Positions 7,139 through 15,168 of a stretch of 64,000 nucleotides of DNA are shown here, piece after piece. Numbering within the stretch: position 1 is the first letter of the stretch; each line of letters opens with the position of its first letter. The position numbers were made by a program, and so were the translations under genes. The notes beneath the pieces are model-generated. The model did not search any database and was not told the origin of the DNA. It worked only from the letters and a program-made list of their open reading frames with translations. Origin of the DNA: Arthrobacter sp. M4 (GTDB lineage Bacteria > Actinomycetota > Actinomycetes > Actinomycetales > Micrococcaceae); assembly GCF_020251205.1 (NCBI RefSeq), contig NZ_JAIWYX010000010.1:62001-126000 (forward strand), read 5' to 3'.

Positions 7139-7761
7139 CGAAGGATCCTTTCGCGTACCCGCTGCACAAGGGAATCCGCAGCCAGGACGACCTTCTCTTC
7201 GAGGCCGTTTGTTTTTTCGGCCAGGGCGGTCTTGGCGTCGGCATCCTTGATGGCGACCACGTTGATGTCAATGTTGACCCGCGCGGTGGTGGCCGCCGCA
7301 CGGGCGGCGTCGGCGGCAGCGGCGACGTCGCTGATCACGTTCGGGTTGGCGATCTCAAAGAGTTCGGTGGCAAGTTCGACGACGGAACCCGCCAGGTCGA
7401 TGAGCAGCGCCGGCGGCTGGGCCGCTTGGATGAGGGCGTCCTGGATGGCCTGGGCCTTGGTGGTCCGCTCGGCCTCGTTGCCGGCGGGAAGCTTGTAGGA
7501 GTCGATGACGTCCTGGAAGGCATGTTCGTCCGCGTCGGCCAGGCGAAGGGCTTCGCCGATGAGCTTTTCGGCGCCGGAGACGATTTGCGCAACGGTGTCC
7601 GCGTGCTGTTCGTACTTGCCGCCGGTGGTGTATCTGGCCACCATGGCGACAAGGGCGGCCCCTTGCGCGGCGTGGAGGGCTGCGGCTGCACCGCCACCCG
7701 GAGTGGGCTGGCGCGATGCGAGCCTGCCGAGGTAGTCGGCAATGGTTTCTGAGCTGATCAT
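7135..7761 (-). CDS. fchA: Cyclodeaminase/cyclohydrolase family protein, probable methenyl-THF cyclohydrolase
   Basis: A 208-residue, mainly helical protein of the FTCD C-terminal (formiminotransferase-cyclodeaminase) family. The signature RQPTPGGGAAAALHAAQGAALVAMVA near residues 17-42 binds folate. The family includes monofunctional Fch/FchA methenyl-THF cyclohydrolases of methylotrophs and acetogens as well as formimino-THF cyclodeaminases. No formiminotransferase or histidine-degradation gene is nearby, and the next gene is a FolD missing its cyclohydrolase lysine. Hydrolysis of methenyl-THF to 10-formyl-THF, the substrate of PurU in the same operon, is therefore the better assignment. Genes are coupled by ATGA. 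The ATG at 7759-7761 has AGGAAT upstream. Confidence 0.85.
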   Translation of the reverse strand: MISSETIADYLGRLASRQPTPGGGAAAALHAAQGAALVAMVARYTTGGKYEQHADTVAQIVSGAEKLIGEALRLADADEHAFQDVIDSYKLPAGNEAERTTKAQAIQDALIQAAQPPALLIDLAGSVVELATELFEIANPNVISDVAAAADAARAAATTARVNIDINVVAIKDADAKTALAEKTNGLEEKVVLAADSLVQRVRERILR

Positions 7762-7809
7762 GAGTCCATTCCTAGGCTGGAGAATGCTGTGGATGGGCAG
7801 GGCGGAGAT

Positions 7810-7857
7810 GCGCGCGGCCCGGACTCGGGTTGCGAGGGATGAGTCCGGGCCGCGCGC
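7810..7857 (-). terminator. Perfect 17-bp hairpin between dmg and fchA
   Basis: GC-rich arms at 7810-7826 and 7841-7857 are exact reverse complements (17 bp) with a 14-nt loop, inside the 131-nt gap between dmg and fchA. On the operon strand there is no T-run. It may cause partial termination or mRNA processing, so that dmg and purU are expressed above fchA and folD. Confidence 0.5.
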
Positions 7858-7892
7858 TGTTTGATTCCTACGGGCTGTTGGCGGATCCGCCG

Positions 7893-10385
7893 TTAGCCGC
7901 GGAGACGGGTCATTTGCGGGTCGTACAGCGGCTCTTCGGTGACGGTTGCGGTGATCCGCCGGCCGAAGTATTCGATTTCCACCGAGTCACCGAGCGAGAC
8001 GGCGGACGGCAAGTAGGCGTACGCGATCGGCTTGTGCACGGTGTAGCCGTAGGCGGCGCTGGTCACGTAGCCCACTGCGGCGTCCTTGTAGAAGACAGGT
8101 TCCTTGCCCAGCACGATGGAACGGCCGTCGTCGACCGTCAGGCAGCGCAGGCGGCGGGCGGAGCCCTCCTCGGTGCGGCCTTCCAGCGCAGCCTTGCCAA
8201 CGAAGCTCTCCTTGGCCATCTTGACCGCGAAGCCAAGGCCCGCCTCGAACGGGTCGTGTTCGGTGGTCATGTCCGTTCCCCAGGAGCGGTAGCCCTTTTC
8301 CAGGCGGAGGGAGCTGAACGCTGCGCGGCCTGCGGCAATAACGCCGAACGGCTGTCCGGCCTGCCACAGGGCGTCCCACAGCCGCTGCCCGTTGTCAGCG
8401 CTGGTGTAAAGCTCCCAGCCCAATTCGCCCACGTAGGACAGGCGCATCGCAGTGACCGGGATGCCGCCGATGACTACCTTCTTCGACCGGAAGTAGCGGA
8501 GACCGTCGTTGGAGAAGTCGTCGTTGCTGATGGTGCTTACAAGGTCGCGGGCAAGGGGACCCCACAGGCCGATGCAGCAGGTGCCGCCGGTGGTGTCGCG
8601 GACCTGGACCCAATCGCTGGCCGAGCCGCTCTCCGTCTGGTGCCGTGCAGCCCGCTCGAAGTAGGCGGTGTCAATGTTGCCGTTGGCGCCGAGCTGGAAG
8701 GTGTCCTCGCTCAGGCGGGCCACGGTGATGTCGCTTCGAACCCCTCCGGCGTGGTCCAGCAGCAGGGTGTAGGTCACTGCGCCCGGCTTCTTGTCCAGGT
8801 CCGCGGTGGTGAGTTCCTGCAGCAGCTTCAGGGCACCAGGGCCAGAGATTTCCAGGCGCTTGAGCGGAGTCATGTCGTACATAGCGACGGCAGTGCGGGT
8901 CTTCCACGCTTCAGCGGCCGCAATGGGCGAGCTGAACATCTGGGACCAGGCGTCGCGTGCCGGCGGCAGCCACTCGGCGGGCATTTCCTTCAGCAACGCG
9001 GCGTTGGCCTCGAACCAGTAGGGGCGTTCCCATCCGCCGGACTCCAGGAAGAATGCTCCCTGCTCCTTCTGGCGGGCGTGGAACGGGCTGACGCGAAGGT
9101 TGCGCGGGGACAGCTTGGGCTGAAGCGGGTGAAGCACGTCGTAGATCTCCACAAAGTTCTGCTGCGACGTTTCGCTGACGTATTCGTCCGTCAGCTGGAC
9201 TTCTTCGAAGCGGTGGATGTCGCATTCGCCGAGGTCGATCTGGGACTTGCCGGTGGTCAGCAGCTCCGCGACGGCGCGGGCAACGCCTGCGGAGTGCGTC
9301 ACCCACACGGCCTCCGCCACGTAGAAGCCGTCGAGTTCCTTGGACTCGCCAACCAGCGGTCCGCCGTCCGGGGTGAAGGAGAAGATGCCGTTGAAACCGT
9401 CTTCGATGTCGCTTTCCGCCAGGTCCGGAAGCAAGCGCTTGGTTGCTTCCCAGGCCGGAAGGAAGTCCTCCACAGTGAATTCAAGCCGGGAGGGCATGTT
9501 GTGTTCGCTGATGGACTCCGGAGTGAAAGATCCCAGCTCGTCGACATCCACCGGCATGGGACGGTGCGCGTAGGAGCCGATGCCGTAGCGCTCGCCGTGC
9601 TCGCGGTAGTAGAGATCCTGGTCCTGGTGGCGCAGGATCGGCAGCTTGGCGCCGTTCGGCAGCTCGTTCTTGCCCTTCTGGGCCGGGACCGGCGTGGTCT
9701 TGACGTACTGGTGTGCCAGTGGGAGCAGCGGGACGGACATGCCGATCATGGCGCCGATCTTGGCTCCCCAGAAGCCAGCGCAGGAGACCACGATGTCCGC
9801 AGGGATAACACCCTCGGAGGTCTGGACTCCGGTGACGCGGCGATCGGAATGTTCGATCCCGGTGACTGCGGTGTTGCCGAGGTACTTGACGCCTGCGGCC
9901 TCCGTGCGTTTGATCAGGAGCTGCACAGCCCGTGCGGCGCTGGCCAAACCGTCGCTGGGGACGTGCAGGCCGCCCAAGACGTCGTCTTCATTCAGGAGTG
10001 GGTAGAGCTCCTTGCACTCAGCAGGGGACAGGATCTTGCCTTCGATTCCCCAGGAGGACGCGTAACCCAGCTTCCTCTTCAGGTCATTCAGCCGGGTCTC
10101 GGTTGTAGCGACCTCCAGGCCGCCCACCTGGTTGAAGCAGCTGACGCCGTCCTCGGTGAGGGACAGCAGCTTCTCCACCGTGTACTTGGCGAAGGTGGCC
10201 ATGGTCTTTGACGGGTTGGTCTGGAAGACCAGCCCCGGAGCGTGGGAAGTGGAACCTCCCGGCATGTTCAGAGGGCCTTGGTCCAGGACCGTGATGTTGT
10301 TCCATCCCCGGCTAACAAGCTCATCGGCCAGGTTGGTGCCGACGATGCCGGCTCCGATGATTACGATGCGTGGCGTCGATGCCAT
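7893..10385 (-). CDS. dmg: Dimethylglycine oxidase (FAD domain plus GcvT folate domain)
   Basis: An 830-residue enzyme that oxidises N,N-dimethylglycine to sarcosine with O2 and passes the methylene group to tetrahydrofolate in a second active site. Order: an FAD-binding Rossmann motif GAGIVGTNLADEL (residues 11-23); GGSTSHAPG with His48 at the family's covalent-FAD position; the DAO-type oxidase fold to about residue 420; then a GcvT-like folate-binding half with SYVGELGWELY and LRLEKGYRSWGTD. The length and most segments match Arthrobacter globiformis dimethylglycine oxidase as I recall it. The ATG at 10383-10385 has AGGAG upstream. It lies 54 nt after purU in the same operon. The main product is sarcosine, substrate of the SoxBDAG operon to the right. 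High confidence. Confidence 0.97.
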   Translation of the reverse strand: MASTPRIVIIGAGIVGTNLADELVSRGWNNITVLDQGPLNMPGGSTSHAPGLVFQTNPSKTMATFAKYTVEKLLSLTEDGVSCFNQVGGLEVATTETRLNDLKRKLGYASSWGIEGKILSPAECKELYPLLNEDDVLGGLHVPSDGLASAARAVQLLIKRTEAAGVKYLGNTAVTGIEHSDRRVTGVQTSEGVIPADIVVSCAGFWGAKIGAMIGMSVPLLPLAHQYVKTTPVPAQKGKNELPNGAKLPILRHQDQDLYYREHGERYGIGSYAHRPMPVDVDELGSFTPESISEHNMPSRLEFTVEDFLPAWEATKRLLPDLAESDIEDGFNGIFSFTPDGGPLVGESKELDGFYVAEAVWVTHSAGVARAVAELLTTGKSQIDLGECDIHRFEEVQLTDEYVSETSQQNFVEIYDVLHPLQPKLSPRNLRVSPFHARQKEQGAFFLESGGWERPYWFEANAALLKEMPAEWLPPARDAWSQMFSSPIAAAEAWKTRTAVAMYDMTPLKRLEISGPGALKLLQELTTADLDKKPGAVTYTLLLDHAGGVRSDITVARLSEDTFQLGANGNIDTAYFERAARHQTESGSASDWVQVRDTTGGTCCIGLWGPLARDLVSTISNDDFSNDGLRYFRSKKVVIGGIPVTAMRLSYVGELGWELYTSADNGQRLWDALWQAGQPFGVIAAGRAAFSSLRLEKGYRSWGTDMTTEHDPFEAGLGFAVKMAKESFVGKAALEGRTEEGSARRLRCLTVDDGRSIVLGKEPVFYKDAAVGYVTSAAYGYTVHKPIAYAYLPSAVSLGDSVEIEYFGRRITATVTEEPLYDPQMTRLRG

Positions 10386-10439
10386 GGGTTCTCCTGAAAT
10401 CTCGTGTGTGGCTCTGCTGCGTTCTTGAAACTTCGGGCC

Positions 10440-11354
10440 TTAGCGGAAGACCACGGTGCTGTGCTGGTCCAGCAGTACTCGGTGTTGGCAGTGCCAGCGA
10501 ACGGCACGGGACAATGCCAGCGCTTCGGCGTCCTGTCCTACCGTGGAGAGCGCGGACGGACCGTAGCTGTGGTCCACCCGGATGACTTCCTGTTCGATGA
10601 TCGGACCCTCATCGAGGTCAGCTGTTACATAGTGGGCCGTTGCGCCGACAAGCTTCACGCCTCGGTCGTAGGCCTGGTGGTAGGGGCGTGCGCCCTTGAA
10701 GCCCGGCAGGAACGAGTGGTGGATGTTGATGGCCCGGCCCTCAAGGGAGCGGCACAGCTCGTCGGAGAGGACCTGCATGTAGCGGGCCAGCACAACAAGG
10801 TCGATGTTGTATTCGTCGACGAGCTCGAGCAGGCGCTTTTCGGCGTCGGCCTTTGTTTCGGCCGTGACCGGAATGTGCACAAAGGGGAGGCCGGCGGCCT
10901 CCGCCATGGCCCGGTGCGTTTCGTGGTTTGAAACCACCAGGACCAAGTCGCCGCCCAAGCTGCCGCCACGCCACCTGAAGATAAGGTCGTTGAGGCAGTG
11001 TCCGAACTTGGACACCATCACCAGGACGCGCTGCTTGGTCTCGTCGTAGAAGTCGAACTTCATGTCAAAGCGTTCTGCGACGGACTGGAACTCCTTCTCC
11101 AGCCGCTCAGGCGAGTATTCGGCCGAGCCGGAGAATGCGGTGCGCAGGTGCAGGGTCTGCCGGAGTCCGTCGTCGAACTGCTGGTGCTCTTCGATGTTGA
11201 AACCGCGCTCGAAGAGGAACGTGGTTACGGCTTGGACAATACCTGCGCGTTCGTTGCACGACAGTGTGAGGACGAACTTGCGGGCCTGGGGCTCTCCAGA
11301 GGCATCGGCCTGCGGAAGTGTGTGTGAAATCGGGTTGGCTTCCACCAGTGTCAC
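10440..11354 (-). CDS. purU: Formyltetrahydrofolate deformylase
   Basis: Hydrolyses 10-formyl-THF to formate and free THF. The 304 residues comprise an N-terminal ACT domain (FVLTLSCNERAGIVQAVTTF, about 27-46) and a C-terminal formyltransferase-fold domain. The catalytic triad is visible as Asn210-x-His212 (INIHHSFLPGFKGARPYHQAY) and Asp248 (HYVTADLDEGPI). The GTG start at 11352-11354 follows an excellent AGGAGGAGAC. It heads the operon purU-dmg-fchA-folD-SH3-like, divergent from a GntR regulator, with a TGATATATCA site in between. Here it recycles THF for the demethylating oxidases rather than acting mainly in purine balance; that role is an inference from context. Confidence 0.96.
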   Translation of the reverse strand: MTLVEANPISHTLPQADASGEPQARKFVLTLSCNERAGIVQAVTTFLFERGFNIEEHQQFDDGLRQTLHLRTAFSGSAEYSPERLEKEFQSVAERFDMKFDFYDETKQRVLVMVSKFGHCLNDLIFRWRGGSLGGDLVLVVSNHETHRAMAEAAGLPFVHIPVTAETKADAEKRLLELVDEYNIDLVVLARYMQVLSDELCRSLEGRAINIHHSFLPGFKGARPYHQAYDRGVKLVGATAHYVTADLDEGPIIEQEVIRVDHSYGPSALSTVGQDAEALALSRAVRWHCQHRVLLDQHSTVVFR

Positions 11355-11367
11355 GTCTCCTCCTAAA

Positions 11368-11399
11368 GATATATTTTGCAGTAATGGACTGATATATCA
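11368..11399. promoter_or_regulatory. TGATATATCA operator in the purU/gntR divergent region
   Basis: A perfect palindrome TGATATATCA occupies 11390-11399, with a half-site GATATAT at 11368-11374. It lies 36-45 nt upstream of the purU start and 76-85 nt upstream of the second gntR, and is identical to the site at 5124-5133. Confidence 0.6.
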
Positions 11400-11474
11400 G
11401 ATTCGAGAATAGCGTATACTCATAAAAAGGACGGGGTCAATAGTCTGATTGGATCGACAGGAAAAGGCGGTACC

Positions 11475-12155
11475 GTGGCATTCGAAGCTTTGGCGGCAAC
11501 TGAGACCGCAGTTCCCAAGTCTTTGGCGGACATTGCCTACGAGCGGATCCGCGACAGACTCCTGATCCTGGATATCAAACCGGGCGAACTGCTGCATGAC
11601 GATGCGCTCGCGAAGGACCTTGGCGTTGGCCGCACTCCTGTTCGTGAAGCACTGAAGCGGCTTGAGCTGGACCGTCTTGTGGTCACATACCCACGGCGCG
11701 GAACTTTTGCCACGCGCGTTGAAGTCACCGACCTTGCGTTCATTTCCGAGATTCGCACCCAACTTGAACCGTTGGCGGCTTCCCGCGCGGCCCGGGTGGC
11801 GACGCCGGCCATCAGGGAACAGCTCAGGCTGGTCAAAAAGGCCGTGGAGTCCTTCGATGTGGACAAAGCCTCCGTAGTGGAAACGCTTCGCCTGGACGCG
11901 AGCGTCCACCAAGGCATTTATGCCGCCGCGGGGAATCCGCATCTTGAAGACATCCTGATCCGGTACGACAACCTGGCCACGCGCATCTGGTGCATGGTGC
12001 TTGATCGGCTGCCGAACCTCTCCCGGCACGTCCATGAGCACCTGGACCTCCTGGAGGCCGTTATCGACGGTGACGAGGCAAGGGCAGCGGAGCTTGCCCG
12101 AGTGCATGTTGACGGTTTTGAGAAGGCAGTCCGTACTGCCCTTTTCGCTTCCTAG
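11475..12155 (+). CDS. GntR family (FCD/FadR-type) transcriptional regulator 2
   Basis: A 226-residue regulator with a GntR winged helix (KDLGVGRTPVREALKRLELD) and an FCD effector domain (LRLDASVHQGIYAAAG, IRYDNLATRIW, HEHLDLLEAVIDGD). The GTG start at 11475 follows AAAAGGCGG. It is paralogous to the GntR at 5148-5897. The similar recognition helices explain why the same TGATATATCA site occurs at both loci. It sits between the purU-dmg operon (divergent) and the glyA-sox operon (same direction, 160 nt downstream). The likely job is repression relieved by dimethylglycine, sarcosine or a folate-derived signal; the effector is not visible in the sequence. Confidence 0.9.
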   Translation: MAFEALAATETAVPKSLADIAYERIRDRLLILDIKPGELLHDDALAKDLGVGRTPVREALKRLELDRLVVTYPRRGTFATRVEVTDLAFISEIRTQLEPLAASRAARVATPAIREQLRLVKKAVESFDVDKASVVETLRLDASVHQGIYAAAGNPHLEDILIRYDNLATRIWCMVLDRLPNLSRHVHEHLDLLEAVIDGDEARAAELARVHVDGFEKAVRTALFAS

Positions 12156-12231
12156 CAAGCATCCTCCCTTGGCATCCAGTCGTATCCATGCCCCCTCCAG
12201 TGCCGGCTTGGCTGACGCGGCATAAGGCCTG

Positions 12232-12295
12232 TTGACACCCAACTTGTGACGTAGCATACTTGGCAACCAGAACTAATATATCAACCCGATATTAG
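12232..12295 (+). promoter_or_regulatory. Promoter and operator of the glyA-sox operon
   Basis: TTGACA at 12232-12237 and CATACT at 12255-12260 are 17 nt apart. Downstream lies TAATATATCA (12274-12283), within a larger dyad CTAATAT (12273-12279) / ATATTAG (12289-12295). The site overlaps the expected transcription start, as for a repressor, and is related to the TGATATATCA sites elsewhere in the island. Confidence 0.6.
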
Positions 12296-12315
12296 CCGAG
12301 TCTTAGGAGTCATCG

Positions 12316-13611
12316 ATGGTCGATATTCTTACCCGTTCGCTGGCCGAGTACGATCCCGAAATCCACGCCGCTGTGGAGCGCGAGCTGCAGCGCCAGCAGG
12401 GCACGTTGGAGATGATCGCGTCCGAGAACTTTGCCCCCACTGCTGTGATGCAGGCGCAGGGCTCGGTCCTGACCAACAAGTACGCCGAAGGCTACCCGGG
12501 CAAGCGCTACTACGGTGGGTGCGAGCACGTCGACGTCGTTGAGCAGCTTGCCATCGACCGTGTCAAGGCACTGTTTGGCGCTGAGTTCGCCAACGTCCAG
12601 CCCCACTCCGGTGCCCAGGCCAACGCAGCAGCAATGTTCGCGCTGCTCAACCCTGGCGACACCATCCTGGGCCTGAACCTGGCCCACGGCGGGCACCTGA
12701 CCCACGGCATGCGCATCAACTTCTCCGGCAAGCTCTACAAGGTGGTCCCGTACGGCGTCCGCGAGGATGACCTGCTGATCAACATGGCGGATGTCGAGGC
12801 GCTGGCCCTGGAGCACAAGCCGAAGCTCATCGTCGCCGGCTGGTCCGCCTACTCCCGCCAGCTCGATTTCGCGGAGTTCCGTCGCATCGCAGACCTCGTG
12901 GGTGCCTACCTCATGGTGGACATGGCCCACTTCGCAGGGCTGGTCGCCGCCGGGCTGCACCCCAACCCGGTGCCCCACGCCCACGTCGTCACCACCACCA
13001 CCCACAAGACGCTGGGCGGTCCGCGCGGTGGCGTCATTTTCACGAACGACGCCGACATCGCCAAGAAGATCAACTCGGCTGTCTTCCCCGGGCAGCAGGG
13101 CGGCCCGCTTGAGCACGTCATCGCTGCCAAGGCTGTCGCCTTCAAGATGGCTGCGGAGCCGGCCTTCCGTGAGCGGCAGGAGCGCACCCTCGAAGGCGCC
13201 CGCATCATTGCCGAGCGCCTGCTTGCTGCCGACGTCGCCGAGTCCGGCGTTTCCGTGGTGAACGGCGGTACCGACGTCCACTTGGTCCTGGTGGACCTGC
13301 GCAACTCCGAACTGGACGGCCAGCAGGGCGAGGACCGCCTGCACCGGATCGGCATCACGGTCAACCGCAACGCGGTGCCGTTCGACCCGCGCCCCCCGAT
13401 GGTCTCCTCTGGCCTGCGCATCGGCACACCGGCCTTGGCCACGCGTGGCTTCGGCAAGGCCGAATTCACCGAGGTCGCAGAGATCATCGCCACCGCCCTG
13501 AAGCGCGAATTCACCGACGAGACCGCAGCCGCCCTCCGCCAGCGGGTTGAGAACCTCGCCGAAAAATTCCCGCTCTACCCCAACCTCTCCCAGGAAAACG
13601 GAGCTGAGTGA
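12316..13611 (+). CDS. glyA: Serine hydroxymethyltransferase
   Basis: A PLP enzyme interconverting glycine plus 5,10-methylene-THF with serine plus THF. It has 431 residues. The PLP lysine is Lys231 in THKTLGGPRGG, with QPHSGAQANAA, NLAHGGHLTHG and VDMAHFAGL also canonical. The ATG at 12316 follows TAGGAG. It is the first gene of glyA-soxBDAG-sdaA: glycine and methylene-THF produced by sarcosine oxidase are joined to serine, which SdaA then deaminates. The stop overlaps the soxB start (TGATG). Because it is operon-borne it may be a catabolic copy separate from a housekeeping glyA; that cannot be tested in this window. Confidence 0.97.
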   Translation: MVDILTRSLAEYDPEIHAAVERELQRQQGTLEMIASENFAPTAVMQAQGSVLTNKYAEGYPGKRYYGGCEHVDVVEQLAIDRVKALFGAEFANVQPHSGAQANAAAMFALLNPGDTILGLNLAHGGHLTHGMRINFSGKLYKVVPYGVREDDLLINMADVEALALEHKPKLIVAGWSAYSRQLDFAEFRRIADLVGAYLMVDMAHFAGLVAAGLHPNPVPHAHVVTTTTHKTLGGPRGGVIFTNDADIAKKINSAVFPGQQGGPLEHVIAAKAVAFKMAAEPAFRERQERTLEGARIIAERLLAADVAESGVSVVNGGTDVHLVLVDLRNSELDGQQGEDRLHRIGITVNRNAVPFDPRPPMVSSGLRIGTPALATRGFGKAEFTEVAEIIATALKREFTDETAAALRQRVENLAEKFPLYPNLSQENGAE

Positions 13612-14831
13612 TGACGACTGGACACCTGCCGGAGCACCCGGATTTCCTCTGGCACAACCCGGACCCGAAGCCCTCTTACGATGCAGTGATCATCGGCGGC
13701 GGCGGGCACGGCCTGGCCACGGCTTACTACCTTGCCAAGAACCACGGCATGACAAATATCGCCATCCTCGAAAAGGGTTGGCTGGCCGGCGGCAACATGG
13801 CCCGCAACACAACGATCATCCGCTCCAACTACCTCTGGGATGAAAGTGCCGCCATTTACGAGCACTCGCTGAAGCTGTGGGAGCAGCTGCCCGAGGAGCT
13901 CGAGTACGACTTCCTGTTCAGCCAGCGCGGTGTGCTCAACCTGGACCACACTCTTCAGGACGTCCGCGACTCCACTCGGCGCGTCAACGCCAACAGGCTC
14001 AACGGCGTGGACGCCGAGTGGCTGACTCCGGAGCAGGTCAAGGAAGTCTGCCCGATCATCAACACCAGCGACAAGATCCGCTACCCGATCCTTGGCGGAA
14101 CCTTCCAGCCGCGTGCCGGCATCGCGAAGCACGACCACGTCGCCTGGGCCTTCGCCCGTAAAGCCGACGAAATGGGTGTGCACATCATCCAGAACTGTGA
14201 AGTCACCGGCTTCATCAAGGACGGCAACCGCATCACGGGCGTCAAGACCAACCGCGGAACCATCAACACCGGCAAGGTTGCGCTTTGCGCCGCAGGCCAC
14301 TCAAGCGTCCTGGCCAAGCTGGCAGGCTTCGACCTGCCCATCCAGTCCCACCCGCTGCAGGCGCTGGTGTCGGAACTGCACGAGATGGTCCACCCCACTG
14401 TGGTGATGTCCAACCACGTGCACGTCTACGTTTCCCAGGCGCACAAGGGCGAACTGGTGATGGGCGCAGGCATCGACTCCTACAACGGCTACGGCCAGCG
14501 CGGCTCCTTCCACGTGATCGAGCACCAGATGGCTGCCGCGGTTGAGCTGTTCCCGATCTTTGCCCGGGCGCACCTGCTGCGCACCTGGGGCGGCATCGTG
14601 GATACCACCAACGACGCCTCGCCGATCGTGGGCAAGACCCCGCTGGACAACGTGTATGTCAACTGCGGCTGGGGCACCGGCGGCTTCAAGGGAACCCCTG
14701 GCGCCGGCTGGGCCTTCGCCCACACGATCGCCAACGACCAGCCGCACGCCCTTAACGAACCCTTCTCCCTGGAGCGCTTCGTCACCGGAGCCCTCATCGA
14801 CGAGCACGGCGCAGCAGCCGTGGCGCACTGA
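13611..14831 (+). CDS. soxB: Sarcosine oxidase, beta subunit
   Basis: The flavoprotein subunit of heterotetrameric sarcosine oxidase that oxidises sarcosine to glycine. It has 406 residues: an FAD/ADP-binding motif AVIIGGGGHGLATAYYLA (25-42), a substrate-binding DAO fold, and RAGIAKHDHVAWAFA, where His174 is at the family's covalent FMN attachment position. The C-terminal GWGTGGFKGTPGAGWAFA is canonical. I chose the ATG at 13611, overlapping the glyA stop by one base (TGATG) with an ACGGAG Shine-Dalgarno. A GTG codon immediately upstream would add one residue. High confidence. Confidence 0.97.
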   Translation: MTTGHLPEHPDFLWHNPDPKPSYDAVIIGGGGHGLATAYYLAKNHGMTNIAILEKGWLAGGNMARNTTIIRSNYLWDESAAIYEHSLKLWEQLPEELEYDFLFSQRGVLNLDHTLQDVRDSTRRVNANRLNGVDAEWLTPEQVKEVCPIINTSDKIRYPILGGTFQPRAGIAKHDHVAWAFARKADEMGVHIIQNCEVTGFIKDGNRITGVKTNRGTINTGKVALCAAGHSSVLAKLAGFDLPIQSHPLQALVSELHEMVHPTVVMSNHVHVYVSQAHKGELVMGAGIDSYNGYGQRGSFHVIEHQMAAAVELFPIFARAHLLRTWGGIVDTTNDASPIVGKTPLDNVYVNCGWGTGGFKGTPGAGWAFAHTIANDQPHALNEPFSLERFVTGALIDEHGAAAVAH

Positions 14832-14844
14832 AAGAAGACACGGC

Positions 14845-15168
14845 ATGATCCAGATCCAGTGCCCCAACTGCGGGCCGCGAGACGAAACCGAATTCCACTA
14901 TGGCGGGCAGGCCCACGTGGCCTATCCCGAGAACCCCGATGCGCTGAGCGACGAGGAGTGGGCACGCTACCTCTTCTACCGGGAGAACACCAAGGGCCAG
15001 TACGCCGAGCGGTGGTCCCACTCCGGTGGATGCCGCAAGTGGTTCAACGCCATTCGTGACACCGTCACCTACCGGATTTCCGCGGTGTACCCGGCGGGCG
15101 CACCCCGTCCGGACATCGCATCGACCCAAGCCGAGACCAACAACGCCGCAGCTGGAGGGACCAAATGA
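14845..15168 (+). CDS. soxD: Sarcosine oxidase, delta subunit
   Basis: A small zinc-binding subunit of 107 residues in heterotetrameric sarcosine oxidase. It begins MIQIQCPNCGPRDETEF. The four zinc-ligand positions known in the family are present: Cys6, Cys9, His59 and Cys63 (RWSHSGGCRKWF). The C-terminal 20 residues are low complexity. It starts 13 nt after soxB, and its TGA overlaps the soxA ATG (ATGA). A structural role in the alpha-beta-gamma-delta complex is known for the family. Confidence 0.96.
   Translation: MIQIQCPNCGPRDETEFHYGGQAHVAYPENPDALSDEEWARYLFYRENTKGQYAERWSHSGGCRKWFNAIRDTVTYRISAVYPAGAPRPDIASTQAETNNAAAGGTK

Noticed and set aside
7830..10211. A 793-codon open frame on the plus strand
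   Set aside because: It is antisense to dimethylglycine oxidase, whose motifs and full length are clear; long antisense frames are a by-product of high third-position GC.
12156..12315. A glycine riboswitch before glyA
   Set aside because: No aptamer-like pair of conserved helices was seen; the leader is short and already holds a promoter and an operator-like dyad.
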